In this document: positions 43,754-56,600 of the stretch, piece after piece
Layout of the letters: every line of letters starts with the position of its first letter
Position numbering within the stretch: the stretch's first letter is position 1
NCBI RefSeq assembly: GCF_910592395.1
Contig: NC_088310.1
Location: 15,819,501-15,883,500 of the forward strand
DNA: 64,000 bases
Direction of reading: 5' to 3'
Origin: Lineus longissimus
Taxonomy: Eukaryota > Nemertea > Pilidiophora > Heteronemertea > Lineidae
The notes under the pieces: generated by a model
The model's database searches: none
Told to the model about the DNA's origin: nothing
The model's input: only the letters and a program-made list of their open reading frames with translations
Made by a program: the position numbers and the translations under genes

Positions 43754-44074
43754 TAATCAATTCAATTTCGGACAAAGGAATGATATTTTATTGACCATTT
43801 TCAATGCGTGTCTAATCATGTCACCACAGGGATAAAGCTAGATGCATGATAAAGGAAAATTACATGAACCTTCCCATATGGGCGGTCTATTGCCATTGAA
43901 TGCAATTATCCAGTGCAAAGATCATTGTTACATGGCCGGCCTCCATTCAGAACTTGGAACGCAAACGTGCTCCACGTGACATGTGAAGGCCTATTAGATT
44001 AATCCTACTACGCGTCCATGGACGTTGATTTTGGTTCCCGTCCGTCCCTAACGTTCTATAATGAGACAGACCTA

Positions 44075-45283
44075 CTGGGACTTCGAACATGTTCAACTAG
44101 AAATAAGGAAAATAACGTTAAAACGGTTTTGAACATATCATATCACATCATATTCATATATCACCATGGTTCGCACCAGGAAGGTATACAGAATACCGGA
44201 GTTCCATGGTGTCCCCCTGGTGTCCCCATGGCAGAGTGAGGCCGTCTCCAAGAAATAAATTGAATTGTAGAAACCCGTTAAAGCATTTTCCACTGCATCT
44301 TGAACATGAATTCGATTGGTTTCATAGGAAAGAAGTCAACTTATATTGTATTTCTTTTCTTCAGAATCAGGAAACAGACAGCAAGATGAGTCAAATTTGG
44401 ACGATATGCTTCGTATCTCCGTACACATTCATCGTTGCACTTGAGTATTGTGCAAATAGGGACTTCGATGTGGAGGATTGCATCATAGACAGAATGGATG
44501 CCATAAGGTGCTATTGCCTTCAAGAATGTGTCGAGGTCATAGAACACCTTATATACAAGGTTGGAGAATTTTTTGTTAGAGTTGTGAAGGAATGACGATA
44601 TTCAGGTAGGTGTTAAGATGAAATGACCCCCCATCCCCCATCTTTAAGTATTCCAAACAATAATTTACAACAGGTCGACACATTTCTCTTCTGGGAGCAT
44701 GTGAAAAGCATTGAAACCATGACTCTGATACAAACTAAAAAATGCAAAAAACGCCTGAACACTACACATCTACATGAAGGCACGGGGTATCTTGGAAAGT
44801 AATCAACTAAAACCGACGGTAAGCATGATCGGTTGTCTCTTTTGATAATGTTCGAGTAATATAATCAATATTATAATGCGTGTAATAAAGATTTTCTATG
44901 AAGGGGTACAATCATTCTGGTATACCCAATGATCATTCCACAATTTACCTCAGATCTGACTAGTCTAGAAAATTGTCCGGTATTAGGATATTTTCGCGAG
45001 TAGATCATGCTCGCGTACATATTCTGCCACTCACTTTGATCAGAGGCTACATCGAAATTATATGCCTGCACAGGAATGTGCTAAATGCACTCCACATCTG
45101 ATGAGCGACGCTGAAGCCCAACTTATTGACTGGTTCAGTGCATTGGTCAGCGTTTCAACAATGTACTATAAGTGACGAACGAATGTTGTTGGTGAAGGTA
45201 TATATCTAACTCTCAATGAAAGTAATCCGCCACCTCTCCACTTGTTTTGTGATAGAAAGAAGTGATGTCATTTCGGCCACAGG
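44075..45283. other. Unique arm DNA, no gene recognised
   Basis: The longest frame (44,206-44,595, plus) encodes 129 residues with a Cys-containing amphipathic C-terminal half but no family motif; I do not call it a gene. Confidence 0.4.
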
Positions 45284-45584
45284 CTCGCCCAGAATCATAA
45301 AACTAATTTGTGGGAATGGAAATCCTCCAATGTAATATTTGATGTAAAGAATCTGAGTAGGTTTTGCCTGATTTATCTGCATTGAAATGGAAAGCCATTC
45401 AAGGCAACAAAATCCATCGAAATTCAGCGTGTATGATGACTTTTTTTGGAAGCATGGCGTTTTAAATTCATTCAAAATTATCGATGGGGAAACTTTTTAT
45501 GCTAAATCTAAGCATTTAGTACTTGCAGGTTATTTATCAATATTTACTGTTGCATTTACCACTTTTTCTGAGGGAAAATCGTGG
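45284..45584 (+). repeat. 300-bp direct duplication, copy 1
   Basis: Starts at GGCTCGCCCAGAATCATAAA and runs to the GAGGGAAAATC phrase. It matches 46,464-46,762 with about ten differences. Confidence 0.9.
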
Positions 45585-46463
45585 AATAATATTGCAATTT
45601 TGCAGCGTTTGAACAATGTATTCAGTGACCAAATGTAGGCATATCCGACTCTCAAAGAAAGTAATCAACTTCGTCACCTCTACCCTCTTCATTGTGCAAC
45701 TGGGAGTTGCATAAAAGCAGTGGCAGCATTGTACTCAGCAAGTTCGGCCATAATGTTCATATATTCGCAGTTGAAACTGCCTGTGCTTTCAATTTATTTG
45801 CTGTCGTCTGCTGACAACTTTGGTAACCATAGTGGACGGTGATTTGTTCACACTGTCCGAATCTCCACACTGATCACTCTAGTATCAATGTTGCGCCATG
45901 AAAAGAGGCTTTCTCCCAATGCGAAAGACCCAGGATGAACGGTGGCAAATTTTGTTTTCGTACGGCGCAAATACAGTTTCGGTTGGGATATTGTGTAACA
46001 GAGTTCAACTTCACTAAGAGGAGATATTACATTGATAATTATGACAATTATCTAAATATGAAATGTGAATGTTCTGTTTTTTTGTTGCAGGCCCTACACG
46101 AAAAGCTTACGAGGGCTCATTAACCTGTGGTCGGCAGCTGCATTCGTCTTTTCACTAGTGACCTGGACAGCAAGGTTTCCAAGATTCGAATACGTGAGAA
46201 TACCCTCCTGGATAACGCTAAAATTACGGGAACTAGGAACAGTTTGCGCTCCATATAGCCCAAAACGATGTGGACATACCATTTACGAATTGACTAAATT
46301 GATATCATAGGAGGGTTTTTAAAACCGAAAAAGAATAATGATAATCTTAGTATGTCACTTTGTAATCAACACGTTTATAAATCATTGTGATGGAAAGCCA
46401 TCCAAATTCAGTTCATAATGTCGATTACAAAACCGAAAGGGGCCTGATAAAAAGCTATGCAGG

Positions 46464-46762
46464 CTCGCCCAGAATCATAAAACTAATTTGTGGGAATGGA
46501 AATCCTCCAATGTAATATTTGATGTAAAGAATCTGAATAGGTTTTGCCTGATTTATCTGCATTGAAATGGAAAGCCATTCAAGGCAATAGAATCCATCGA
46601 AATTCAGCGTGTATGATGACTTTTTTGGAAGCACGGCGTTTTAAATTCATTCAAAATTATTGATGGGGAAACTATTTATAATAAATCTAAGCATTTAGTA
46701 CTTGGAGGTTATTTATCAATATTTACTGTTGCATTTACCACTTTTTTTGAGGGAAAATCAGT
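46464..46762 (+). repeat. 300-bp direct duplication, copy 2
   Basis: Second copy of 45,284-45,584, same orientation, about 1.18 kb to the right. No terminal repeats or ORF. Confidence 0.9.
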
Positions 46763-48181
46763 CAAGTTAAATGTTTGTTTTAAACACTAGCGCTAATGTC
46801 ACTCTGTGTTAACTTTGATTGTGTTACTAGGCATGTTAAAACCGATGTACATGGACAAGATTTAAGACAATTCTTGCATTTTAAATGCAGCAGAACCTCT
46901 CTATTAACGGGTTCCTGGGACTGACACTTGCTGTCTCTATAGAGAGGTGTCCCATTACAGTTGTTCAGGCTACAGTCTAATCCTAACCTGACGAATCCAT
47001 CAAGTTATTCAGGGTGCACCCGACAACACTCAAGGCTTTTTTTACTTCCCTTGTACATGTTGTATCAGGTCCCAAAACTAATGTTAGAATGTTACTGGTA
47101 TATAACATCCATCGTTTAGTGCTTTAGTAAAGATAGTCTGCCATCCCATCAAATATAGATATTTGCAAGGAATTTTTCCTGAACCGAGGAATGTGATATT
47201 CCCAAAGCCGACATCTTAAATGTTTATCATTTTTGTAGGACTCGAGAAAATACAGATTTTGCGTGTAGTCGTGTATATTGAGGCAGTGCAATTAATTCAG
47301 ATATTTTCCACTCTGTATGGTTTATTTCTCGAGCAAAATCGTTTTTTCGTGAACTCATGATATATCGTCGTACATGTATATCGTTGAGGTGCGGGGATTC
47401 GCATTGGTCGTGTGTTAATGGGTTATATAGACAGAGCCAGTGTAAAATTGACCACAAAGGCAGTAGGAACAGTCCTTTAGTTTTTTTGTATTGCACGGAG
47501 AGGGAATCCATTTGTCGTAAATTAGTCGTCTTTTGCTAGCAGGTTTATTATCTAGAGTATGCTGGGATAAGTTCACTGTAAGGGCATACTTTTAGCATTG
47601 CTTTGATGACATAGAAAAGCAGTAAATCTGTAACTAGAGATCCTTCCCAACTTGAAGGTGCGGGGCGCATTTGACATGTTTGATAGGAACAAAGAGGCAT
47701 TGAGATTTATCACACAGGATCATCTGCCATTTAATGCACCCTTAAAATAACCGGGACTCTTTTGTATTAGATCTCGATCAGGGGCATTTATAATCCAAAT
47801 CTTTATCGGCCTACTGAAGAGAACTGTTTACAAACCGACCAAACATGTCAAAAAGCTTGCCAATATCCTGGTGACCTCTGAACCAGTGATCGGCCAGGTG
47901 AGGTCTCGAGCACTCTGGCTTTCAAGACGAGACATTTGCCGAATTCGTCTGGAACTTCGGGTAGAATACCATGCAGTTGACTGAATTCAATATTACGAAG
48001 GCACAGAAGGATCATTCGAAATTCAAAATGTATGGTTTAAACATTGGTCTAGTACATTTTTTAATGTAGTGTTTGAGGTTTTCCAAAAAATTGCTAACTT
48101 TCATATTGACGTCAACTGTTAAATTTTTATACACGAGAATAAATTCATTGGATAAACAATGTATTTGTATTCATGTTTTAC
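46763..48181. other. Unique arm DNA, no gene recognised
   Basis: Includes an inverted CCTCTCTATTA / ATAGAGAGG pair near 46,893-46,947 that resembles the end of a short repeat. No protein family seen. Confidence 0.4.
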
Positions 48182-48648
48182 TTATTTAGGTAAGTGTACA
48201 CATGTGTGATGTTTTAGTACTTCCATTCTCGCGGTCCCCGTCATTAGTTCAAAATTTGGCGGGTTTGCCTGATTCATGCCATCGTGGTCTTCCTCACTGG
48301 ACAGTGCGACGAATATTGCGACCTTGCGGGCATGAGGATCGAAGCAACCTGTGGTAATGTAGAAGAAGTGGAGTTTGGATAGACCCACAACTCCTGCATT
48401 GTCACAATTTCCTGGTCCAACATAGTTTTCTGTACTGCCGGAACCTCATATCCTTGTAGCCTGATGGGCTGGTCAATGATAAAGCCGAGACATGGGCCAC
48501 AACCTGTCTTTCGAACGGCATTTATGTGATGGTCTTTCATGCAGCTGATGACATGATCACAATCCATCGACAGTTCTGATCGAGTGCCTTGTTTGGTTGC
48601 CTCCCATAATATAAACCAAGCATTCCAGTGCTTAATCTTTGATAACAA
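48182..48648 (-). CDS. Two overlapping hypothetical frames next to the minisatellite
   Basis: A 124-codon frame (48,648-48,274, TTG at its first position) overlaps a 68-codon frame (48,388-48,182). Read together they could be one gene with a frameshift, since the second keeps a plausible composition (ATG-GLSKLHFFY) after the first. I recognise no family, and the region may be non-coding. Confidence 0.2.
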
Positions 48649-48679
48649 GAGACCCCTTCGTCAGTGACTTGTCTGAGCA

Positions 48680-49145
48680 GGTGGTGACAAAACCACCTCT
48701 CGATCGACCCTCATGATGTAAGTACATAATTATAAGCTTCGACGGACACACAGTAACAACCCTCGGTCCTCATGTGTGCCTTCTTGTAACTGCCATCTCG
48801 TCGGTCATCGTGTTAGGTACCTTCATATCTAAGTGATTGGAGACAGAACAACCTGTCAGCCCACGTGTCCGAGTGTTAGTTTATGTCGATGGGGACGTAG
48901 TAACAAACCTCTCGGTCCTCATGATATGCCTTGAGCTAAAGATAATATCACAACCTTCATGTTAATGTCTTACTAACTACGGCCCGAGACAATATCTCAG
49001 CCCTTATGTTAGTGCTTCTTAACTTTAGACTCGTCGGTCTTCATGCGTGGGGCAAGGGACACAACAGCATTTCAGCTCCCATGTATTGCGTAAGCTAAGA
49101 TGGAACATGGTATCAACCGGTCCTTATTTTTAGCGTAAACTTAGA
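48680..49145. repeat. Degenerate edge of the minisatellite, left arm
   Basis: Eroded units with phrases such as GGGGACGTAGTAACAA and CTCGGTCCTCATG at irregular spacing, grading into the regular array. Confidence 0.65.
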
Positions 49146-50420
49146 GAGGACATAGTCACAACATATCGATCAGTGCGTATAGTGTAAGCTAAGATGGGGA
49201 CATAGTCACAACATCGGTCATTGTGTATAGTGTAAGCTAAGATGGGGACATAGTCACAACATATCGGTCGTTGTGTATAGTGGAAGCTATGGTGGGGACA
49301 TAGTCACAACATATCGATCAGTGTGTATAGTGTAAGCTAAGATGGGGACATAGTCACAACATCGGTCATTGTGTATAGTGTAAGCTAACATGGGGACATA
49401 GTCACAACATATCGGTCATTGTGTATAATGTAAGCTAAGATGGGGACATAATCACAATATCGGTCATTGTGTATAGTGTAAGCTAAGATGGGGACATAGT
49501 CACAACATATCGGTCATTGTGTATAATGAAAGCTGAGGTGGGGACATAGTCACAACGTATCGGTCAGTGTGTATAGTGTAAGCTAAGATGGGGACATAGT
49601 CACAACATCGGTCATTGTGTATAATGAAAGCTAAGATGGGGACATAGTCACAACATCGGTCATTGTGTATAGTGTAAGCTAAGATGGGGACATAGTCACA
49701 ACATCGATCATGGTGTATAGTGTAAGCTAAGACGGGGACATAGTCACAACATATCGGTCATTGTGTATAGTGGAAGCTAAGATGGGGACATAGTCACAAC
49801 ATATCGGTCATTGTGTATAGTGGAAGCTAAGATGGGGACATAGTCACAACATATCGGTCATTATGTATAGTGTAAGCTAAGATGGGGACATAGTCACAAC
49901 CTATCGGTCATTGTCTATAATGAAAGCTAAGATGGGGACATAATCACAACATATCGGTCATTGTGTATAATGAAAGCTAACGTTGGGACATAATTACAAC
50001 ATACCGGTCAGTGTGTATAGTGTAAGCTAAGATGGGGACATAGTCACAACATATCGGTCATTGTCTATAATGAAAGCTAACGTGGGGACATAATCACAAC
50101 ATATCGGTCATTGTCTATAATGTAAGCTAACATGGGGACATAGTCACAACATATCGGTCATTGTCTATAATGAAAGCTAACGTGGGGACATAATCACAAC
50201 ATATCGGTCATTGTCTATAATGTAAGCTAACATGGGGACATAGTCACAACATATCGGTCAATGTGTATAGTGTAAGCTAAGATGGGGACATAGTCACAAC
50301 ATCGGTCATTGTGTATAGTGTAAGCTAAGATGGGGACATAGTCACAACATATCGGTCATTGTGTAAAGTGTAAGCTAAGATGGGGACATAGTCACAACAT
50401 ATCGGTCATTGTGTATAGTG
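49146..50420 (+). repeat. 47/50-bp minisatellite, left part
   Basis: About 26 tandem units containing TAAGCTAAGATGGGGACATA and GTCACAACATATCGGTCATT. Units are 50 bp or 47 bp, depending on whether ATATCGG or ATCGG is used. It is cut by the gap. Confidence 0.95.
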
Positions 50421-50520
50421 NNNNNNNNNNNNNNNNNNNNNNNNNNNNNNNNNNNNNNNNNNNNNNNNNNNNNNNNNNNNNNNNNNNNNNNNNNNNNNNN
50501 NNNNNNNNNNNNNNNNNNNN
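50421..50520. other. Scaffold gap, 100 N
   Basis: Exactly 100 N, the conventional length for a gap of unknown size, lying inside the minisatellite. Confidence 0.99.
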
Positions 50521-52638
50521 TACATAAACACCAATAGGTTGTTACAATGTCCCCGTCTTAGCTTATGTTATACCTAAAGACCGATAAGTTGTTACTATGT
50601 CCCTGTCTTAGCTTACGCTATACATAAGGACCGAAAGGTTGTGACTATGTCCCCGTCTTAGGTTTCGCTAAAAATAATGACCGATAGGTTGTTGTGACTA
50701 TGTCCCCATCTTAGCTTACACTATACACAATGACTGATATGTTGTGACTATGTCCCGACTTTAGCTTACACTATACACAATGACCGATATGTTGTGACTA
50801 TGTCCCCATCTTAGGTTGCACTAAAACATAAGGACCGATATGTTGTGACTATGTCCCCATCATAGCTTACATTATACACAATGATCGATATGTTGTGATT
50901 ATGTCCCCACGTTAGCTTACACTATACAATGTGACCGATATGTTGTGACTATGTCCCCACGTTAGCTTACACTACACAATGACCGATATGTTGTGACTAT
51001 GTCCCCATCTTAGCTTACACTATACACAATGACTGATGTTGTGACTATGTCCCCACGTTAGCTTTCATTATACACAATGACCGATATGTTGTGACTATGT
51101 CCCCATCTTAGCTTACACTATACACAATGACTGATGTTGTGACTATGTCCCCATCTTAGCTTACACTATACACAATGACCGATATGTTGTGACTATGTCC
51201 CCATCTTAGCTTACACTTTACACAATGACCGATATGTTGTGACTATGTCCCCACCATAGCTTCCACTATACACAATGACCGATATGTTGTGACTATGTCC
51301 CCACCATAGCTTCCACTATACACAATGATCGATATGTTGTGACTATGTCCCCATCTTAGCTTACACTATACACAATGACCGATATGTTGTGACTATGTCC
51401 CCATCTTAGCTTACACTTTACACAATGACCGATATGTTGTGACTATGTCCCCATCTTAGCTTACACTATACACAATGACCGATGTTGTGACTATGTCCCC
51501 ATCTTAGCTTACACTATACACATTGACCGATATGTTGTGACTATGTCCCCATGTTAGCTTACATTATAGACAATGACCGATATGTTGTGATTATGTCCCC
51601 ACGTTAGCTTTCATTATAGACAATGACCGATATGTTGTGACTATGTCCCCATGTTAGCTTACATTATAGACAATGACCGATATGTTGTGATTATGTCCCC
51701 ACGTTAGCTTTCATTATAGACAATGACCGATATGTTGTGACTATGTCCCCATCTTAGCTTACACTATACACACTGACCGGTATGTTGTAATTATGTCCCA
51801 ACGTTAGCTTTCATTATACACAATGACCGATATGTTGTGATTATGTCCCCATCTTAGCTTTCATTATAGACAATGACCGATAGGTTGTGACTATGTCCCC
51901 ATCTTAGCTTACACTATACATAATGACCGATATGTTGTGACTATGTCCCCATCTTAGCTTCCACTATACACAATGACCGATATGTTGTGACTATGTCCCC
52001 ATCTTAGCTTCCACTATACACAATGACCGATATGTTGTGACTATGTCCCCGTCTTAGCTTACACTATACACCATGATCGATGTTGTGACTATGTCCCCAT
52101 CTTAGCTTACACTATACACAATGACCGATGTTGTGACTATGTCCCCATCTTAGCTTTCATTATACACAATGACCGATGTTGTGACTATGTCCCCATCTTA
52201 GCTTACACTATACACACTGACCGATACGTTGTGACTATGTCCCCACCTCAGCTTTCATTATACACAATGACCGATATGTTGTGACTATGTCCCCATCTTA
52301 GCTTACACTATACACAATGACCGATATTGTGATTATGTCCCCATCTTAGCTTACATTATACACAATGACCGATATGTTGTGACTATGTCCCCATGTTAGC
52401 TTACACTATACACAATGACCGATGTTGTGACTATGTCCCCATCTTAGCTTACACTATACACACTGATCGATATGTTGTGACTATGTCCCCACCATAGCTT
52501 CCACTATACACAACGACCGATATGTTGTGACTATGTCCCCATCTTAGCTTACACTATACACAATGACCGATGTTGTGACTATGTCCCCATCTTAGCTTAC
52601 ACTATACGCACTGATCGATATGTTGTGACTATGTCCTC
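50521..52638 (-). repeat. 47/50-bp minisatellite, right part, inverted
   Basis: The reverse complement of the left array. From 51,364 rightwards it repeats the left array unit by unit in mirrored order. The stretch 50,521-51,363 has no partner on the left, and its first ~180 bp is more divergent (AATAGGTTGTTACAATGTCC). Confidence 0.95.
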
Positions 52639-53104
52639 TCTAAGTTTACGCTAAAAATAAGGACCGGTTGATACCATGTTCCATCTTAGCTTACGCAATA
52701 CATGGGAGCTGAAATGCTGTTGTGTCCCTTGCCCCACGCATGAAGACCGACGAGTCTAAAGTTAAGAAGCACTAACATAAGGGCTGAGATATTGTCTCGG
52801 GCCGTAGTTAGTAAGACATTAACATGAAGGTTGTGATATTATCTTTAGCTCAAGGCATATCATGAGGACCGAGAGGTTTGTTACTACGTCCCCATCGACA
52901 TAAACTAACACTCGGACACGTGGGCTGACAGGTTGTTCTGTCTCCAATCACTTAGATATGAAGGTACCTAACACGATGACCGACGAGATGGCAGTTACAA
53001 GAAGGCACACATGAGGACCGAGGGTTGTTACTGTGTGTCCGTCGAAGCTTATAATTATGTACTTACATCATGAGGGTCGATCGAGAGGTGGTTTTGTCAC
53101 CACC
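52639..53104. repeat. Degenerate edge of the minisatellite, right arm
   Basis: Mirror of 48,680-49,145. Confidence 0.65.
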
Positions 53105-53135
53105 TGCTCAGACAAGTCACTGACGAAGGGGTCTC

Positions 53136-53602
53136 TTGTTATCAAAGATTAAGCACTGGAATGCTTGGTTTATATTATGGGAGGCAACCAAACAAGGCAC
53201 TCGATCAGAACTGTCGATGGATTGTGATCATGTCATCAGCTGCATGAAAGACCATCACATAAATGCCGTTCGAAAGACAGGTTGTGGCCCATGTCTCGGC
53301 TTTATCATTGACCAGCCCATCAGGCTACAAGGATATGAGGTTCCGGCAGTACAGAAAACTATGTTGGACCAGGAAATTGTGACAATGCAGGAGTTGTGGG
53401 TCTATCCAAACTCCACTTCTTCTACATTACCACAGGTTGCTTCGATCCTCATGCCCGCAAGGTCGCAATATTCGTCGCACTGTCCAGTGAGGAAGACCAC
53501 GATGGCATGAATCAGGCAAACCCGCCAAATTTTGAACTAATGACGGGGACCGCGAGAATGGAAGTACTAAAACATCACACATGTGTACACTTACCTAAAT
53601 AA
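53136..53602 (+). CDS. Mirror of the two hypothetical frames
   Basis: Frames 53,136-53,510 and 53,396-53,602 are identical in translation to those at 48,182-48,648. Same doubts apply. Confidence 0.2.
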
Positions 53603-56600
53603 GTAAAACATGAATACAAATACATTGTTTATCCAATGAATTTATTCTCGTGTATAAAAATTTAACAGTTGACGTCAATATGAAAGTTAGCAATTTTTTG
53701 GAAAACCTCAAACACTACATTAAAAAATGTACTAGACCAATGTTTAAACCATACATTTTGAATTTCGAATGATCCTTCTGTGCCTTCGTAATATTGAATT
53801 CAGTCAACTGCATGGTATTCTACCCGAAGTTCCAGACGAATTCGGCAAATGTCTCGTCTTGAAAGCCAGAGTGCTCGAGACCTCACCTGGCCGATCACTG
53901 GTTCAGAGGTCACCAGGATATTGGCAAGCTTTTTGACATGTTTGGTCGGTTTGTAAACAGTTCTCTTCAGTAGGCCGATAAAGATTTGGATTATAAATGC
54001 CCCTGATCGAGATCTAATACAAAAGAGTCCCGGTTATTTTAAGGGTGCATTAAATGGCAGATGATCCTGTGTGATAAATCTCAATGCCTCTTTGTTCCTA
54101 TCAAACATGTCAAATGCGCCCCGCACCTTCAAGTTGGGAAGGATCTCTAGTTACAGATTTACTGCTTTTCTATGTCATCAAAGCAATGCTAAAAGTATGC
54201 CCTTACAGTGAACTTATCCCAGCATACTCTAGATAATAAACCTGCTAGCAAAAGACGACTAATTTACGACAAATGGATTCCCTCTCCGTGCAATACAAAA
54301 AAACTAAAGGACTGTTCCTACTGCCTTTGTGGTCAATTTTACACTGGCTCTGTCTATATAACCCATTAACACACGACCAATGCGAATCCCCGCACCTCAA
54401 CGATATACATGTACGACGATATATCATGAGTTCACGAAAAAACGATTTTGCTCGAGAAATAAACCATACAGAGTGGAAAATATCTGAATTAATTGCACTG
54501 CCTCAATATACACGACTACACGCAAAATCTGTATTTTCTCGAGTCCTACAAAAATGATAAACATTTAAGATGTCGGCTTTGGGAATATCACATTCCTCGG
54601 TTCAGGAAAAATTCCTTGCAAATATCTATATTTGATGGGATGGCAGACTATCTTTACTAAAGCACTAAACGATGGATGTTATATACCAGTAACATTCTAA
54701 CATTAGTTTTGGGACCTGATACAACATGTACAAGGGAAGTAAAAAAAGCCTTGAGTGTTGTCGGGTGCACCCTGAATAACTTGATGGATTCGTCAGGTTA
54801 GGATTAGACTGTAGCCTGAACAACTGTAATGGGACACCTCTCTATAGAGACAGCAAGTGTCAGTCCCAGGAACCCGTTAATAGAGAGGTTCTGCTGCATT
54901 TAAAATGCAAGAATTGTCTTAAATCTTGTCCATGTACATCGGTTTTAACATGCCTAGTAACACAATCAAAGTTAACACAGAGTGACATTAGCGCTAGTGT
55001 TTAAAACAAACATTTAACTTGACTGATTTTCCCTCAAAAAAAGTGGTAAATGCAACAGTAAATATTGATAAATAACCTCCAAGTACTAAATGCTTAGATT
55101 TATTATAAATAGTTTCCCCATCAATAATTTTGAATGAATTTAAAACGCCGTGCTTCCAAAAAAGTCATCATACACGCTGAATTTCGATGGATTCTATTGC
55201 CTTGAATGGCTTTCCATTTCAATGCAGATAAATCAGGCAAAACCTATTCAGATTCTTTACATCAAATATTACATTGGAGGATTTCCATTCCCACAAATTA
55301 GTTTTATGATTCTGGGCGAGCCTGCATAGCTTTTTATCAGGCCCCTTTCGGTTTTGTAATCGACATTATGAACTGAATTTGGATGGCTTTCCATCACAAT
55401 GATTTATAAACGTGTTGATTACAAAGTGACATACTAAGATTATCATTATTCTTTTTCGGTTTTAAAAACCCTCCTATGATATCAATTTAGTCAATTCGTA
55501 AATGGTATGTCCACATCGTTTTGGGCTATATGGAGCGCAAACTGTTCCTAGTTCCCGTAATTTTAGCGTTATCCAGGAGGGTATTCTCACGTATTCGAAT
55601 CTTGGAAACCTTGCTGTCCAGGTCACTAGTGAAAAGACGAATGCAGCTGCCGACCACAGGTTAATGAGCCCTCGTAAGCTTTTCGTGTAGGGCCTGCAAC
55701 AAAAAAACAGAACATTCACATTTCATATTTAGATAATTGTCATAATTATCAATGTAATATCTCCTCTTAGTGAAGTTGAACTCTGTTACACAATATCCCA
55801 ACCGAAACTGTATTTGCGCCGTACGAAAACAAAATTTGCCACCGTTCATCCTGGGTCTTTCGCATTGGGAGAAAGCCTCTTTTCATGGCGCAACATTGAT
55901 ACTAGAGTGATCAGTGTGGAGATTCGGACAGTGTGAACAAATCACCGTCCACTATGGTTACCAAAGTTGTCAGCAGACGACAGCAAATAAATTGAAAGCA
56001 CAGGCAGTTTCAACTGCGAATATATGAACATTATGGCCGAACTTGCTGAGTACAATGCTGCCACTGCTTTTATGCAACTCCCAGTTGCACAATGAAGAGG
56101 GTAGAGGTGACGAAGTTGATTACTTTCTTTGAGAGTCGGATATGCCTACATTTGGTCACTGAATACATTGTTCAAACGCTGCAAAATTGCAATATTATTC
56201 CACGATTTTCCCTCAGAAAAAGTGGTAAATGCAACAGTAAATATTGATAAATAACCTGCAAGTACTAAATGCTTAGATTTAGCATAAAAAGTTTCCCCAT
56301 CGATAATTTTGAATGAATTTAAAACGCCATGCTTCCAAAAAAAGTCATCATACACGCTGAATTTCGATGGATTTTGTTGCCTTGAATGGCTTTCCATTTC
56401 AATGCAGATAAATCAGGCAAAACCTACTCAGATTCTTTACATCAAATATTACATTGGAGGATTTCCATTCCCACAAATTAGTTTTATGATTCTGGGCGAG
56501 CCTGTGGCCGAAATGACATCACTTCTTTCTATCACAAAACAAGTGGAGAGGTGGCGGATTACTTTCATTGAGAGTTAGATATATACCTTCACCAACAACA

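Larger units (their letters stand above)
42177..44074 (-). mobile_element. Harbinger-like element 2, left arm
   Basis: A diverged inverted copy of element 1 placed tail to tail with it, ending CAGACCTA at 44,074. It contains the same two ORFs with substitutions, small indels and a proline-repeat expansion. Confidence 0.7.
37742..50420 (+). repeat. Left arm of the giant inverted duplication
   Basis: Every feature here recurs in reverse order and orientation at 51,364-64,000. Paired coordinates add up to 101,784 between 43 and 50.4 kb, to 101,788 just left of the poly-C run at 42,899, and to 101,742 left of 42,131. All translated frames match. The arm continues to the left edge of what the window end allows to be compared. 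Confidence 0.95.

Noticed and set aside
44206-44595. 129-codon frame and its mirror at 57,189-57,578
   Set aside because: No recognisable domain or splice context; the mirror copy is not independent evidence.
45097-45125. CTGATGAGCG-A-CGCTGAAGC, hammerhead-like
   Set aside because: UGAA replaces GAAA after the stem, and no matching stem I was found.
49146-52638. Regular repeats resembling a CRISPR array
   Set aside because: Whole 47/50-bp units repeat with no unique spacers, in animal DNA; it is a minisatellite.
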